Shown here in pieces: positions 25,291 to 34,709 of a stretch of 64,000 nt of DNA. Numbering within the stretch: the stretch's first letter is position 1; each line of letters opens with the position of its first letter. The notes beneath the pieces are model-generated. The model had not been told where the DNA came from, made no database searches, and saw nothing but the letters and a program-made list of their open reading frames with translations. The translations under genes were made by a program, and so were the position numbers. Origin of the DNA: Mycobacterium sp. shizuoka-1 (lineage in GTDB: Bacteria > Actinomycetota > Actinomycetes > Mycobacteriales > Mycobacteriaceae); assembly GCF_002723835.1 (NCBI RefSeq), contig NZ_BEWG01000095.1, forward strand, positions 27,256 through 91,255, written 5' to 3'.

Positions 25291-26943
25291 GTGGCCCTGA
25301 ACATAGCCGATCTAGCCGAACACGCCATCGATGCCGTGCCCGACCGCGTTGCCTTCATCTGCGGCGAGGACCGAATCACTTTCGCCGAGTTGGAGGACAA
25401 GGCGAACCGGTTCGCCCACTACCTCCTCGACCACGGCGTCAAGAAGGACGACAAGGTCGGGCTGTACTGCCGAAATCGCATCGAGATCGTGATCGCGATG
25501 CTCGGCACGATCAAGGCCGGCGCGATCCTGGTCAACGTCAACTTCCGCTACGTCGAAGGCGAGTTGCGGTACCTGTTCGAGAACTCGGACATGGTCGCGC
25601 TGGTCCACGAGCGGCAGTACTCCGACCGCGTCGCCAACGTCCTGCCCGAAACCCCGGACGTCAAGACGATCCTCGTGATCGAGGACGGCAGCGACAAGGA
25701 CTACCAGCGGTACGGCGGCGTCGAGTTCTACTCCGCACTCGCCGAGAGCTCACCCGAGCGTGACTTCGGCGAGCGCAGCGAGGACGACATCTACCTGCTC
25801 TACACCGGCGGCACCACCGGCTTCCCCAAGGGCGTGATGTGGCGCCACGAGGACATCTACCGGGTTCTGTTCGGCGGCACCGACTTCGCCACGGGTGAGT
25901 TCGTCAAGGACGAATACGACCTGTCCCGGGCGGCGGCCGAGAACCCGCCGATGGTCCGCTACGCGATCCCGCCGATGATCCACGGCGCGACCCAGTCGGC
26001 CACCTGGATGTCGATCTTCTCGGGCCAAACCACGGTGCTCTCACCCGAATTCGACGCCGACGAGGTCTGGCGCACCATCCACGAGCACAAGGTGAACCTG
26101 CTGTTCTTCACCGGTGACGCCATGGCGCGGCCACTGCTCGACGCGCTGCAGGCCGCCCTGGACAGTGGCAAGGAATACGACTTCTCGTCGCTGTTCCTGT
26201 TGGCCTCCACCGCGGCGCTGTTCTCCACCAGCCTCAAGGAGAAGTTGCTCGAGCTGCTGCCCAACCGGGTGATCACCGACTCGATCGGGTCCTCGGAGAC
26301 CGGCTTCGGCGGCACCAGCATCGTGGCCAAGGGCGAGCACCACATGGGTGGTCCCCGGGTGAGCATCGACCACCGCACCGTCGTCCTCGACGAGGACGGC
26401 AACGAGGTCAAGCCCGGCTCCGGCGTGCGCGGTGTCATCGCCAAGAAGGGCAACATCCCGGTCGGCTACTACAAGGACGAGAAGAAGACCGCCGAGACGT
26501 TCCGGACCTACAACGGCGTGCGTTACGCGATTCCCGGCGACTACGCCGAGGTCGAGGCCGACGGCACCGTCACGATGCTGGGCCGCGGCTCGGTGTCGAT
26601 CAACAGTGGCGGCGAGAAGATCTACCCCGAAGAGGTCGAGGCCGCGCTCAAGGGCCATCCTGACGTGTTCGACGCCCTGGTGGTCGGGGTGCCCGACCCG
26701 CGCTTCGGCAACCACGTGGCCGCCGTGGTCGCGCCCCGCAAGGGAGCACGGCCAACACTGTCCGAGCTGGATACGTTCGTGCGCAAGGAGATCGCCGGCT
26801 ACAAGGTGCCTCGTAGCCTGTGGCTGGTCGACGAGGTCAAGCGCTCGCCGGCCGGCAAGCCGGACTACAGCTGGGCCAAGCAGCAGACCGAACTGCGCCC
26901 GGCCGACGAGGTGCACGCCAAGCACGCGGGTGCCGCCAGCTGA
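25291..26943 (+). CDS. fadD19: Steroid C24-CoA ligase FadD19
   Basis: A 550-residue ANL-superfamily acyl-CoA ligase that activates C24 side chains of sterols with ATP and CoA. Motifs: P-loop YTGGTTGFPKGVMW, A5 region DSIGSSETG, hinge region GRGSVSINSGGEKIYPEEVE, and the C-terminal catalytic Lys in RSPAGKPDY. I start at the GTG at 25291 (VALNIADLAEH), matching my memory of Mtb FadD19; a TTG at 25282 is in frame. With the KstR operator only 11 bp away and no ribosome site the transcript looks leaderless. Its stop overlaps the next start (TGATG). Confidence 0.95.
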   Translation: MALNIADLAEHAIDAVPDRVAFICGEDRITFAELEDKANRFAHYLLDHGVKKDDKVGLYCRNRIEIVIAMLGTIKAGAILVNVNFRYVEGELRYLFENSDMVALVHERQYSDRVANVLPETPDVKTILVIEDGSDKDYQRYGGVEFYSALAESSPERDFGERSEDDIYLLYTGGTTGFPKGVMWRHEDIYRVLFGGTDFATGEFVKDEYDLSRAAAENPPMVRYAIPPMIHGATQSATWMSIFSGQTTVLSPEFDADEVWRTIHEHKVNLLFFTGDAMARPLLDALQAALDSGKEYDFSSLFLLASTAALFSTSLKEKLLELLPNRVITDSIGSSETGFGGTSIVAKGEHHMGGPRVSIDHRTVVLDEDGNEVKPGSGVRGVIAKKGNIPVGYYKDEKKTAETFRTYNGVRYAIPGDYAEVEADGTVTMLGRGSVSINSGGEKIYPEEVEAALKGHPDVFDALVVGVPDPRFGNHVAAVVAPRKGARPTLSELDTFVRKEIAGYKVPRSLWLVDEVKRSPAGKPDYSWAKQQTELRPADEVHAKHAGAAS

Positions 26944-28064
26944 TGCACACCGAATTGTGCGACCGGTTCGGCATCCAGTACCCGATCTTCGTCTTCACCC
27001 CGTCGGAGAAGGTGGCCGCCGCGGTCACCCGGGCCGGCGGCATGGGCGTGCTGGGCTGTGTGCGGTTCAACCATCCCGACGACCTGGAGGCCGTCCTGGC
27101 ATGGATGGACGCCAACACCGACGGTAAGCCGTACGGCGTCGACGTGGTGATGCCGGCGAAGATCCCCACCGAGGGCACCGCCGTCGACATCGACAAGCTC
27201 GTGCCGCAGGCGCACCGGGATTTCGTCACCAAGACGCTGGCCGACCTCGGTGTGCCGCCGCTGCCCGAGGACGCCGCGCGCAATGAAGGCACGCTGGGCT
27301 GGCTGCATTCGATCGCGCGGTCCCACGTCGAAGTCGCGCTGCGCCATCCGATCAAGCTGATCGCCAACGCGCTCGGCTCGCCGCCCAAGGACGTCATCGA
27401 TGAGGCGCACGCCGCCGGGGTGCCGGTGGCCGCGCTGGCCGGCTCGGCCAAGCATGCGCAGCGTCACGCCGACAACGGCGTGGACATCGTGATCGCCCAG
27501 GGCCACGAGGCCGGCGGGCACACCGGCGAGATCGGCTCGGTGGTGCTGTGGCCGGAGATCGTGGATGCGGTCTCCGACCGGGCCGCGGTGCTGGCCGCCG
27601 GCGGCATCGGGACCGGCAGGCAGGTCGCCGCCGCACTGGCGCTGGGCGCATCCGGGGTGTGGATGGGCTCGGCCTTCCTGACCGCCGAGGAATACGACCT
27701 CGGGGTGCGCAGCGGCGCCGGACCGTCGGTGATCCAAGAGGCGCTGTTGGCGGCGACATCGGCCGACACCGTGCGCCGGCGGATCTACTCCGGCAAGCCG
27801 GCGCGGATTCTCAAGAGCCGGTGGACCGACGCCTGGGACGCCGAGGGGGCGCCCGACCCGCTGCCGATGCCGTTGCAGAACGTCCTGGTCAGTGAGGCGC
27901 ACCAACGCATGAGCGCCTCGGCCGATCCGACCACCGTCGCGATGCCGGTCGGCCAGATCGTGGGCCGGATGAACCAGATTCGGCCCGCCGCCGAGATCAT
28001 CGCCGAGCTGGTCGAGGGCTTCGAGACCGCGACCCGGAAACTGGACACGATCCGCGACAGTTAG
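26943..28064 (+). CDS. FMN-dependent nitronate-monooxygenase-like (2-NPD family) oxidoreductase
   Basis: A 373-residue FMN TIM-barrel protein. The hallmark AQGHEAGGHTG and the phosphate-binding AAGGIGTGRQVAAAL are present, as in nitronate monooxygenases and enoyl reductases of the 2-nitropropane dioxygenase family. The sequence most resembles the Rv1533 branch from memory. Translation is coupled to fadD19 through TGATG, suggesting a role in sterol side-chain or CoA-thioester metabolism, possibly as an enoyl-CoA reductase or detoxifier. The true substrate cannot be decided. Confidence 0.86.
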   Translation: MHTELCDRFGIQYPIFVFTPSEKVAAAVTRAGGMGVLGCVRFNHPDDLEAVLAWMDANTDGKPYGVDVVMPAKIPTEGTAVDIDKLVPQAHRDFVTKTLADLGVPPLPEDAARNEGTLGWLHSIARSHVEVALRHPIKLIANALGSPPKDVIDEAHAAGVPVAALAGSAKHAQRHADNGVDIVIAQGHEAGGHTGEIGSVVLWPEIVDAVSDRAAVLAAGGIGTGRQVAAALALGASGVWMGSAFLTAEEYDLGVRSGAGPSVIQEALLAATSADTVRRRIYSGKPARILKSRWTDAWDAEGAPDPLPMPLQNVLVSEAHQRMSASADPTTVAMPVGQIVGRMNQIRPAAEIIAELVEGFETATRKLDTIRDS

Positions 28065-28092
28065 GTGTGCGGCGCGTCTACAGTCGAACGCG

Positions 28093-28920
28093 ATGACGAT
28101 CGACGTGTGGATGCAGCACCCGACGTCGCGGTTTCTGGCCAGCGACATCTTCGCCTCGCTACGCCGCTGGACGGGCGGGCAGATCCCGCAGGGCGAGCTT
28201 CCGCCGGCCGCGACGCTGGCCGCGATGGATGCCGCCGGCGTCGAGGTCGGCGTGCTGAGCGCATGGCGGGGACCACACGGCCAGGACCTGATCACCAATG
28301 ACGAGGTCGCCGAGTGGGTTCGGCACCATCCCGGCCGGTTCGCGGCGTTGGCGAGCGTTGATCTGGACCGGCCGATGGACGCGGTGCGCGAGCTGCGCAG
28401 GCGAGTGCGCGACGACGGGTTCGTCGGACTGCGCGTGGTGCCGTGGCTGTGGGGAGCGCCGCCGACGGACCGCCGCTACTATCCGCTGTTCGCCGAATGC
28501 GTCGAACTCGGTGTGCCGTTCTGCACGCAGGTCGGGCACACCGGTCCGTTGCGGCCCTCGGAGACCGGCCGCCCGATTCCCTATATCGACGAGGTCGCGC
28601 TGGACTTTCCCGAACTGACGATCGTCTGCGGACATGTCGGCTACCCGTGGACCGAGGAGATGGTCGCGGTGTGCCGCAAGCACGAGAACGTCTACATCGA
28701 CACCTCGGCCTATACCTCGCGGCGTCTACCGAAGGAGCTTGTGAGTTTTATGAAGACCGGCACCGGTGCCCGGAAAGTGTTGTTCGGCACCAACTATCCG
28801 ATGATCGGGCACGCGCACGCGCTCGACGGACTCGACGAACTCGGGCTGCCCGAGCCGACCCGTCGCGCCTATCTGCACGACAACGCCGCGCGGGTGTTCA
28901 CCAAGCTGGTGGCCGCGTGA
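28093..28920 (+). CDS. Amidohydrolase-family (metal-dependent TIM barrel) protein, Rv3510c-like
   Basis: A 275-residue protein of the amidohydrolase-2 family, related to aminocarboxymuconate-semialdehyde decarboxylases. It has an N-terminal IDVWMQHP, a mid-barrel ELTIVCGHVGYPW and a C-terminal VLFGTNYPMIGHA. The canonical N-terminal HxH metal motif is not obvious, so metal content may be reduced. It precedes ilvX with a GTGA overlap, reproducing Rv3510c-Rv3509c of Mtb. A role as decarboxylase or hydrolase on a catabolic intermediate is possible; no substrate is established. Confidence 0.84.
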   Translation: MTIDVWMQHPTSRFLASDIFASLRRWTGGQIPQGELPPAATLAAMDAAGVEVGVLSAWRGPHGQDLITNDEVAEWVRHHPGRFAALASVDLDRPMDAVRELRRRVRDDGFVGLRVVPWLWGAPPTDRRYYPLFAECVELGVPFCTQVGHTGPLRPSETGRPIPYIDEVALDFPELTIVCGHVGYPWTEEMVAVCRKHENVYIDTSAYTSRRLPKELVSFMKTGTGARKVLFGTNYPMIGHAHALDGLDELGLPEPTRRAYLHDNAARVFTKLVAA

Positions 28921-30473
28921 ACGGCGCCCAGTCTCTGATCACCACCCTGGTCGATCACGGTGTGCGGGTCTGTTTCGCCAACCCGGGGACGTCGGAGATG
29001 CACTTCGTCGCCGCCCTGGACACCGTGCCGCAGATGCGCGGCGTGCTGACCCTGTTCGAGGGCGTGGCCACCGGTGCCGCCGACGGTTACGCGCGGATCG
29101 CGGGGGAGCCGGCCGCGGTGCTGCTGCATCTGGGCCCCGGTCTGGGCAACGGACTGGCCAACCTGCACAACGCTCGCCGCGCCGTGGTGCCCATGCTGGT
29201 CGTGGTCGGCGACCACGCCACCTACCACAAGAAGTACGACGCTCCGCTGGAGTCCGACATCGACTCGGTGGCCACGACGGTGTCGGGCTGGCTGCGACGT
29301 ACCCTCGCGGTCGCCGACGTCGCCGCCGACGCCGCCGAGGCGGTCGCCTCCGCGCGTGCCGAGCACCACATCGCCACGCTGATCCTGCCCGCCGACGTCT
29401 CCTGGGACGAGGGCGCATCCGCGGTCAGAGGCACTGCACCGCAACCGAATCCCGGTCAGCACGACGTCGGTGCTGTCGAGACCGCACTGCGCTCGGGCGA
29501 GCCGACGGTCATCATGGTCGGCGGTGACGCCACCCGCGAGGAGGGCCTGTCCGCGGCGGTCCGCCTGGCCCAGGCCTGCGGCGCAAAGGTGCTGTGCGAG
29601 ACGTTCCCGACCCGGCTGCAGCGCGGCGCCGGGCTACCCGCCGTCGAGCGGCTGGCGTACTTCGCGGAGGCAGCCACCGCCCAGCTGACCGGCGCCCGGC
29701 ACCTGGTGTTGGCCGGGGCGCCGCATCCGGTGTCCTTCTTCGCCTATCCCGGCAAGCCGAGTGATCTGGTCCCGGAAGGCGCTGCGGTGCACACCTTGTC
29801 CGGTCCCGTCGGCGCTGCGGCAGCGCTGGGCTTTCTGGCCGACCGGATCGCCCCGACCGAGGTTGCCGCCACCGCGGCGCCGACGCGGCCCGCGCTGCCG
29901 AGCGGGCCGCTGACCGTGGCGACCTCCGCCGACGTGATCGGTGCGCTGCTGCCCGAACGCGCCATCGTGGTCGACGAGTCGAACACGTCGGGATTCCTTC
30001 TGCCGCAGGCAACGGCCGGCGCTCCGGCGCACGACTGGCTCACCCTTACCGGTGGCGCGATCGGCTATGCGCTGCCGGTCTCGGTCGGTGCCGCGATCGC
30101 CGCCCCCGATCGTCCCGTGCTGTGCCTGGAGTCCGACGGCTCGGCGATGTACACCATCTCGGCGCTGTGGACACAGGCCCGTGAACACCTCGATGTCACC
30201 ACGGTGGTGTACGCCAACCGTGCATACGACATCCTGCGGATCGAACTGCAGCGGGTGGGCGCCGAGGCAGCGGGGGAGCGGCCGGGGCCGAAAGCCGAGT
30301 CACTCCTCGACTTGACCAGTCCGACAATCGATTTCGTCCGCATCGCGAAAGGCATGGGTGTGCCCGCCCGCCGGGTGGGCACCGCCGAGGAACTCGCCGA
30401 GGCGCTGCGGTGGGCATTCGACGAGCCGGGACCGCATCTGATCGAGGCGGCCATGCCCTCGATAGCCGGCTGA
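28917..30473 (+). CDS. ilvX: Thiamine-diphosphate-dependent enzyme IlvX (acetolactate-synthase-like)
   Basis: A 518-residue ThDP enzyme. The N-terminal PYR domain keeps the catalytic Glu in FEGVATGAADGYAR, and the C-terminal PP domain has the cofactor motif SDGSAMY...YAN, with Ser replacing the first Gly of GDGS. It is shorter than true acetohydroxyacid synthases and lies outside any branched-chain amino acid operon, so a benzoylformate-decarboxylase-like or 2-keto-acid role is more likely than valine synthesis. The GTG start at 28917 overlaps the amidohydrolase stop. It is convergent with fadD17, 11 bp apart. Confidence 0.87.
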   Translation: MNGAQSLITTLVDHGVRVCFANPGTSEMHFVAALDTVPQMRGVLTLFEGVATGAADGYARIAGEPAAVLLHLGPGLGNGLANLHNARRAVVPMLVVVGDHATYHKKYDAPLESDIDSVATTVSGWLRRTLAVADVAADAAEAVASARAEHHIATLILPADVSWDEGASAVRGTAPQPNPGQHDVGAVETALRSGEPTVIMVGGDATREEGLSAAVRLAQACGAKVLCETFPTRLQRGAGLPAVERLAYFAEAATAQLTGARHLVLAGAPHPVSFFAYPGKPSDLVPEGAAVHTLSGPVGAAAALGFLADRIAPTEVAATAAPTRPALPSGPLTVATSADVIGALLPERAIVVDESNTSGFLLPQATAGAPAHDWLTLTGGAIGYALPVSVGAAIAAPDRPVLCLESDGSAMYTISALWTQAREHLDVTTVVYANRAYDILRIELQRVGAEAAGERPGPKAESLLDLTSPTIDFVRIAKGMGVPARRVGTAEELAEALRWAFDEPGPHLIEAAMPSIAG

Positions 30474-30484
30474 CCGGGGTAGCG

Positions 30485-32017
30485 CTAGCGGCAGATCTCG
30501 TAGACCGGATCGGCGCAGTCCAGTGCCTCGGCCGACAGGCGACGCTTGATGATCTTGAACGTCTCGGTGCGGGGCAGGGCGGAGCTCACCCGGACGAAGA
30601 CCGGCCATTGCTTGGGGCCGAGATCGTCCTGGCCGGCCAGGAATTCCCGGAACCGGGCCGGGTCGAAGTCGGTGCCCTCCGGCATCACCAGCGCGGCCAT
30701 CACCCGATCGCCGACCGCCGGGTCGGGGATGGCGTAGACGGCGGCCTCGGTGACGTCGGGGTAGCGCATCAGCACCCGCTCGATCGGCGCGGTGCCCAGG
30801 TTCTCGCCGTCGACGCGCATCCAGTCACCCAGCCGGCCGGCGAAGTGCACGTAGCCCGCCTCGTCCCGGTAGGCCAGGTCCCCGGAGTGGTAGACCCCGC
30901 CGGTCATCCGCTCGTTCTCGGCCTCCGGCGCGTTGTAGTAGCCGCGGAAATTGCCTGGGCCGGTGAGGTTTACCAGCTCGCCGACCACCCCGGGCGGGCA
31001 CGGCTCCCCGGTGTCGACGTCGACGATCTCCAGGCCCTCCGGCAGCGGGCCCAGCGCCCCGTCCGGGGTGTCCGGGGTGCGGGCGATGTTGACCCCGCCC
31101 TCGGTGGATCCGAACCCGTCGACCACCGTCACGCCGAAACGCTCTGCGAACCGGTCGATGTCGCGCGGCGCCGCCTCGTTGCCGTACACGATGCGAAGCG
31201 GATTGTCGGCGTCGTCCGGGAGCGCCGGGGTGGCCAGGATGTAGGACATCGGCTTGCCGACATAATTGGCGTAGGTGGCGTGGAAGCGGCGGGTGTCGGG
31301 GATGAACTGTGAGGCGGAGAACTTGCGGCGCAACGCGATCGACGCTCCAGCCGCGACTGCCGGAGCCCAGCCCGCCATCACCGCGTTGGAATGGAACAGC
31401 GGCATCGACAGGTAGCAGGTGTCCTGCGGGCCCAGCCCGAATCGCTGGGCCAGCATCACCCCTGGAACGGCGACCTTCTCATGGGTGCACCGGACCGCCT
31501 TGGGGTCACCGCTGGTGCCCGAGGTGAAGATCAGCATGAACAGATCGTCGAACCGGCTGGGTGTGAACGTGATCGGCGCGCCGGCGTGCTGCGCCAGCTC
31601 GTCGGCCCACGCGCCGGTGCCCACGTCGATCACGGGGACGCCGTCGGGCGCGAAGCCGGCACCGTAGGTCTGCGGCCCGACCTCGTCACCGTCGGCGAGT
31701 ACCAGTTGGCAGTCGGCCGTGGTGATGTCGCGGGCGAGCGCCTCGCCACGGCGGGTGGGGTTCAGCCCGACCGGAACCAGCCCGGACATCGCGGCGGCCA
31801 CCAGCAGCGAGGAGAAGAACGGTGTGTTGCCCAGCAACACCCCGATGTGCGGCGGCTTGGCCGGATCCAACCTGACCTTCAGCGCCGCCGACAGCTCGGC
31901 GGCATCCTGAATGTGTTGACGCCAGGTCGAATACGAGCCGTCGTCGGCGTGGATCCCCCGATCGTCGACGTCGGCCAGCGGAACCAGCAGATCGGTGACG
32001 GTCGGCTCATCGCTCAC
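30485..32017 (-). CDS. fadD17: Acyl-CoA synthetase FadD17
   Basis: A 510-residue ANL-superfamily ligase. The P-loop reads FTSGTSGDPKAVRCTH, followed by GFGSTEGG, HSGDLAY and GRLGDWMRVDGENL; the catalytic Lys is in TFKIIKRR at the C-terminus. It is part of the side-chain cluster fadE26-fadE27-fadD17 and presumably activates a sterol side-chain or medium acid. The GTG start at 32015-32017 (SDEPTVTDLL) is 8 bp after the fadE27 stop; upstream in-frame sequence belongs to fadE27 in another frame. Confidence 0.91.
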   Translation of the reverse strand: MSDEPTVTDLLVPLADVDDRGIHADDGSYSTWRQHIQDAAELSAALKVRLDPAKPPHIGVLLGNTPFFSSLLVAAAMSGLVPVGLNPTRRGEALARDITTADCQLVLADGDEVGPQTYGAGFAPDGVPVIDVGTGAWADELAQHAGAPITFTPSRFDDLFMLIFTSGTSGDPKAVRCTHEKVAVPGVMLAQRFGLGPQDTCYLSMPLFHSNAVMAGWAPAVAAGASIALRRKFSASQFIPDTRRFHATYANYVGKPMSYILATPALPDDADNPLRIVYGNEAAPRDIDRFAERFGVTVVDGFGSTEGGVNIARTPDTPDGALGPLPEGLEIVDVDTGEPCPPGVVGELVNLTGPGNFRGYYNAPEAENERMTGGVYHSGDLAYRDEAGYVHFAGRLGDWMRVDGENLGTAPIERVLMRYPDVTEAAVYAIPDPAVGDRVMAALVMPEGTDFDPARFREFLAGQDDLGPKQWPVFVRVSSALPRTETFKIIKRRLSAEALDCADPVYEICR

Positions 32018-32025
32018 GGAACCGG

Positions 32026-33123
32026 TCAAGCCGGTGTGTCGGCCAACTCGCGGCCGATCTGCCGCAGCTGCGCGGTCGCGCCGCCGAGGGCGAACTCGAC
32101 CTGCTTGGCGGTCAAAAAGTACCGGTGCACCTGGTGGTCGACGTCGATGCCGACACCGCCGTGCACGTGCACCGTGGTGTGCGCCACCCGATGGCCCGCC
32201 TCGGCCGCCCAGAAGGCAGCGGTGGCCACCTCGACGTCGGCGGGCAGATCCTCCGACAGCCGCCATGAGGCCTGCACGAGCGCGAGTCCGAGCCCCTTGA
32301 TCTCGATGTAGTCGTCGGCCAACCGTGCCGAGACGGCCTGGAAGCTGCCGATCGGGCGGTCGAACTGCTCACGGGTGCGGGCGTATTCCGCGGTCAGCTC
32401 GAGCGCGCGCTCGAGCACGCCGAGCTGGAACGCGGTGTACCCCAGCGTCTTGTGCGTGCTCAGCCAGGCCAGCACGTCGGTGTCGCCCACGACGCGGTCG
32501 GCACCGACCTCGACTCCGGCGAGCTCGAGTTCGCCCGCGCTGTTCTTGCCGGTGGTCAACAGCGGGGTCACCGACACACCGGCGTCGGCGGCAGCCACCA
32601 GGAAGACTTTGGTGCCGGAATCGGTCTCGGCGGGGACCAGGAACGCGTCGGCGACCGGGCCGAACGCGACCTGCGTGCGGCCGCCGGTCAGGCGGTAGCC
32701 GTCGCCGGCGGCAGTCGCCTGCACCGGGCCCTGGCCGAATTCGCCGTCGAGGGCGACGGTGAGGATCTTCTCGCCCGCCACCGCGGGGGCGGCCCACGCC
32801 TGCTGCAGGGCATCGGTGCCGAATCGGGCCAGCGCGCCGGCCCCGAGAACCACCGACTCCAGGTAGGGGACCGCGCTCAACTGGCGGCCCAGCGCGGTCA
32901 GAATCGCGGTCTGTTCCAGCACGCCGTACCCGCCGCCGCCGACCGACTCCGGTGCGGCCGTCGACAGGATGTCGGCGTCGATCAGCTTGCGCCACAACTC
33001 GGTGTCGAAACGCTGGTCGAGCCCGTCGAGCGCGCGCTGATGCTCAGGTGTGCACACCGCGTCGACGATGGTGCCGACCAGCCCCGAAAGGTCCTGCGAT
33101 GCTTCTGTTCTGGTGAAATCCAT
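32026..33123 (-). CDS. fadE27: Acyl-CoA dehydrogenase FadE27 (ChsE5-type subunit)
   Basis: A 365-residue acyl-CoA dehydrogenase-fold protein, the partner of FadE26. In Mtb FadE26-FadE27 (ChsE4-ChsE5) form a heterotetramer that desaturates C26-CoA-linked cholesterol side chains; such paired subunits share FAD sites across the dimer and only one carries the catalytic Glu. The sequence has the middle beta domain (QVAFGPVADAFLV) and the C-terminal helical bundle with a final HTTVHVHGGVGIDVDH. It starts at an ATG with GAGGA upstream, 20 bp after the fadE26 stop. Confidence 0.92.
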   Translation of the reverse strand: MDFTRTEASQDLSGLVGTIVDAVCTPEHQRALDGLDQRFDTELWRKLIDADILSTAAPESVGGGGYGVLEQTAILTALGRQLSAVPYLESVVLGAGALARFGTDALQQAWAAPAVAGEKILTVALDGEFGQGPVQATAAGDGYRLTGGRTQVAFGPVADAFLVPAETDSGTKVFLVAAADAGVSVTPLLTTGKNSAGELELAGVEVGADRVVGDTDVLAWLSTHKTLGYTAFQLGVLERALELTAEYARTREQFDRPIGSFQAVSARLADDYIEIKGLGLALVQASWRLSEDLPADVEVATAAFWAAEAGHRVAHTTVHVHGGVGIDVDHQVHRYFLTAKQVEFALGGATAQLRQIGRELADTPA

Positions 33124-33143
33124 GGTGGGGTCCTCGTCCTATC

Positions 33144-34328
33144 TCAACGGTTCACTCGGGGCAGGCCCAGCGCCACCATGCCGATGATGTCGCGCTGAAT
33201 CTCGTTGGTGCCGCCACCGAAGGTCAGGATCAGGGCCGCGCGGTGCATCCGCTCCACCCGACCGCGCAGGAGCGCACCGTGGGAATCCTGACGCAGCGTG
33301 GCGGACGGTCCGAGGATCTCCATCAGCAGCCGGTAGGCCTCGGTGGCCAGTTCGGTACCGAAGACCTTGGCCGCCGAGGCGTCGGCAGGGCTCAGCGTTC
33401 CGCTCTTGGCGGAGGCGAGCTCCCAGTTGATCAGCTTGAGGTACTCGGCCTTGGCGTGCACCCGGGCCAGATTGAGCTGCACCCATTCGGAATCGATGAG
33501 CCGGTTGCCGTGCGCATCCTTCGTGTTCTGCGCCCACTCCCGAACCTGGTTGAGCGCCAAGAAGATCGGCTGCGCGGACACCAGTGCGACGCGCTCGTGG
33601 TTGAGTTGGTTGGTGACCAGCTTCCAGCCGCCGTTCTCCTCGCCGACCCGGCTGCTCACCGGCACGCGAACGTCCTGGTAGTAGGTGGCGCTGGTGCCGA
33701 CACCGGCCATCGTGTGCACCGGGGTCCAGGAAAAACCTTCCGACGTGGTGGGCACGATCAGCACCGAGATGCCGCGGTGTTTCTTGGCTTCGGGGTTGGT
33801 GCGCACCGCGAGCCAGACGTAGTCGGCGTACTGGATCAGGCTGGTCCACATCTTCTGGCCGTTGACCACGTAGTCGTCGCCGTCACGCACCGCCGCGGTG
33901 CGCAATCCCGCCAGGTCGGTGCCGGCACCGGGTTCGGAGTAGCCGATCGCGAAGTGCAGGTCACCGGAGGCGATCTTGGGCAGGTAGAAACTCTTCTGCT
34001 CGTCGGTGCCGAAGGCCATGATCGTCGGCGCGACGCTGTTGATCGTCAGGAACGGCACCGGGGCGCCGGCGATGGCGGCCTCGTCGGTGAAGATCAGTGA
34101 GTCCATCGGGTCGCGGTTCTGGCCGCCGTACTCCGTAGGCCAGTTCAGCGTGAGCCAGCCGTCCTTGCCCATCTGGGACACGGTCTCGCGGTAGACGTTG
34201 CCGGTGCCGATCTCGCCGCCGGTCGTCGACATCAGCGCTTCCTGGCGCTCGGGGGTCATCAGCTTGCCGAAGTAGGTTCGGAGCTCGCGGCGCAGCTCCT
34301 CTTGTTCCGGGGTGTAACTGATCCGCAT
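33144..34328 (-). CDS. fadE26: Acyl-CoA dehydrogenase FadE26 (ChsE4-type subunit)
   Basis: A 394-residue acyl-CoA dehydrogenase with the FAD/substrate sequence FAIGYSEPGAGTDLAGL, QKMWTSLIQYADYVWL in the beta domain and a C-terminal FGGGTNEIQRDIIG loop. It is the first gene of the minus-strand fadE26-fadE27-fadD17 operon, with a KstR operator 58 bp upstream shared with divergent fdxD. It should form the alpha2beta2 steroid-CoA dehydrogenase with FadE27. An AAGGAT site precedes the ATG. Confidence 0.93.
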   Translation of the reverse strand: MRISYTPEQEELRRELRTYFGKLMTPERQEALMSTTGGEIGTGNVYRETVSQMGKDGWLTLNWPTEYGGQNRDPMDSLIFTDEAAIAGAPVPFLTINSVAPTIMAFGTDEQKSFYLPKIASGDLHFAIGYSEPGAGTDLAGLRTAAVRDGDDYVVNGQKMWTSLIQYADYVWLAVRTNPEAKKHRGISVLIVPTTSEGFSWTPVHTMAGVGTSATYYQDVRVPVSSRVGEENGGWKLVTNQLNHERVALVSAQPIFLALNQVREWAQNTKDAHGNRLIDSEWVQLNLARVHAKAEYLKLINWELASAKSGTLSPADASAAKVFGTELATEAYRLLMEILGPSATLRQDSHGALLRGRVERMHRAALILTFGGGTNEIQRDIIGMVALGLPRVNR

Positions 34329-34385
34329 CGCGCTCGATCCTTCGCTGAAGTTGCTTGCCGTCGGCGACCCGCCGACACTCCTGGT

Positions 34386-34399
34386 TGTAACACGTTCTA
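34386..34399. promoter_or_regulatory. KstR operator, fadE26 / fdxD
   Basis: TGTAACACGTTCTA fits TnnAACnnGTTnnA exactly and is base-for-base the same as the echA19/fadD19 operator at 25266. Confidence 0.87.
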
Positions 34400-34504
34400 G
34401 TCTTGTGGTCCAGCGCCCGTTAGGGCCAGGTATCGATCCATCTGGTCGTATCGTGGTGCTGCGAATGCCCCACCGCCTGGGGTCGGTCAGCCAAGGAGGT
34501 TGTC

Positions 34505-34696
34505 ATGCGCGTCGAAGTCGACCGTGATCGCTGTGAAGGAAACGCTGTCTGTGTGGGAATCGCCCCGGACCTGTTCGAACTCGATGACGAGGACTACGTC
34601 ATCGTGACCAAGGACCCGATCCCCGCCGACCAGGAGGAGCTGGCCGAGCAGGCCATCGCCGAATGCCCCCGTGCCGCCCTGACCCGCAAAGACTAG
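34505..34696 (+). CDS. fdxD: 3Fe-4S-type ferredoxin FdxD
   Basis: A 63-residue single-cluster ferredoxin. Cysteines occur as CEGNAVC near the N-terminus and CP near the C-terminus; the position of the second ligand of a 4Fe-4S cluster is Asn, so a 3Fe-4S cluster or a non-standard fourth ligand is expected, as in ferredoxins that feed mycobacterial P450s. It is a plausible donor to CYP125/CYP142, and is encoded under the same KstR operator as fadE26. AAGGAGG upstream is a very strong ribosome site. hsd4A follows after 13 bp. Confidence 0.95.
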   Translation: MRVEVDRDRCEGNAVCVGIAPDLFELDDEDYVIVTKDPIPADQEELAEQAIAECPRAALTRKD

Positions 34697-34709
34697 AGGT
34701 ATTCGTAAC

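Noticed and set aside
28917..30473. IlvX as the acetohydroxyacid synthase of valine/leucine biosynthesis
   Set aside because: It is short, lacks the small-subunit partner and the other ilv genes, and has SDGS for GDGS; a catabolic 2-keto-acid enzyme is more likely.
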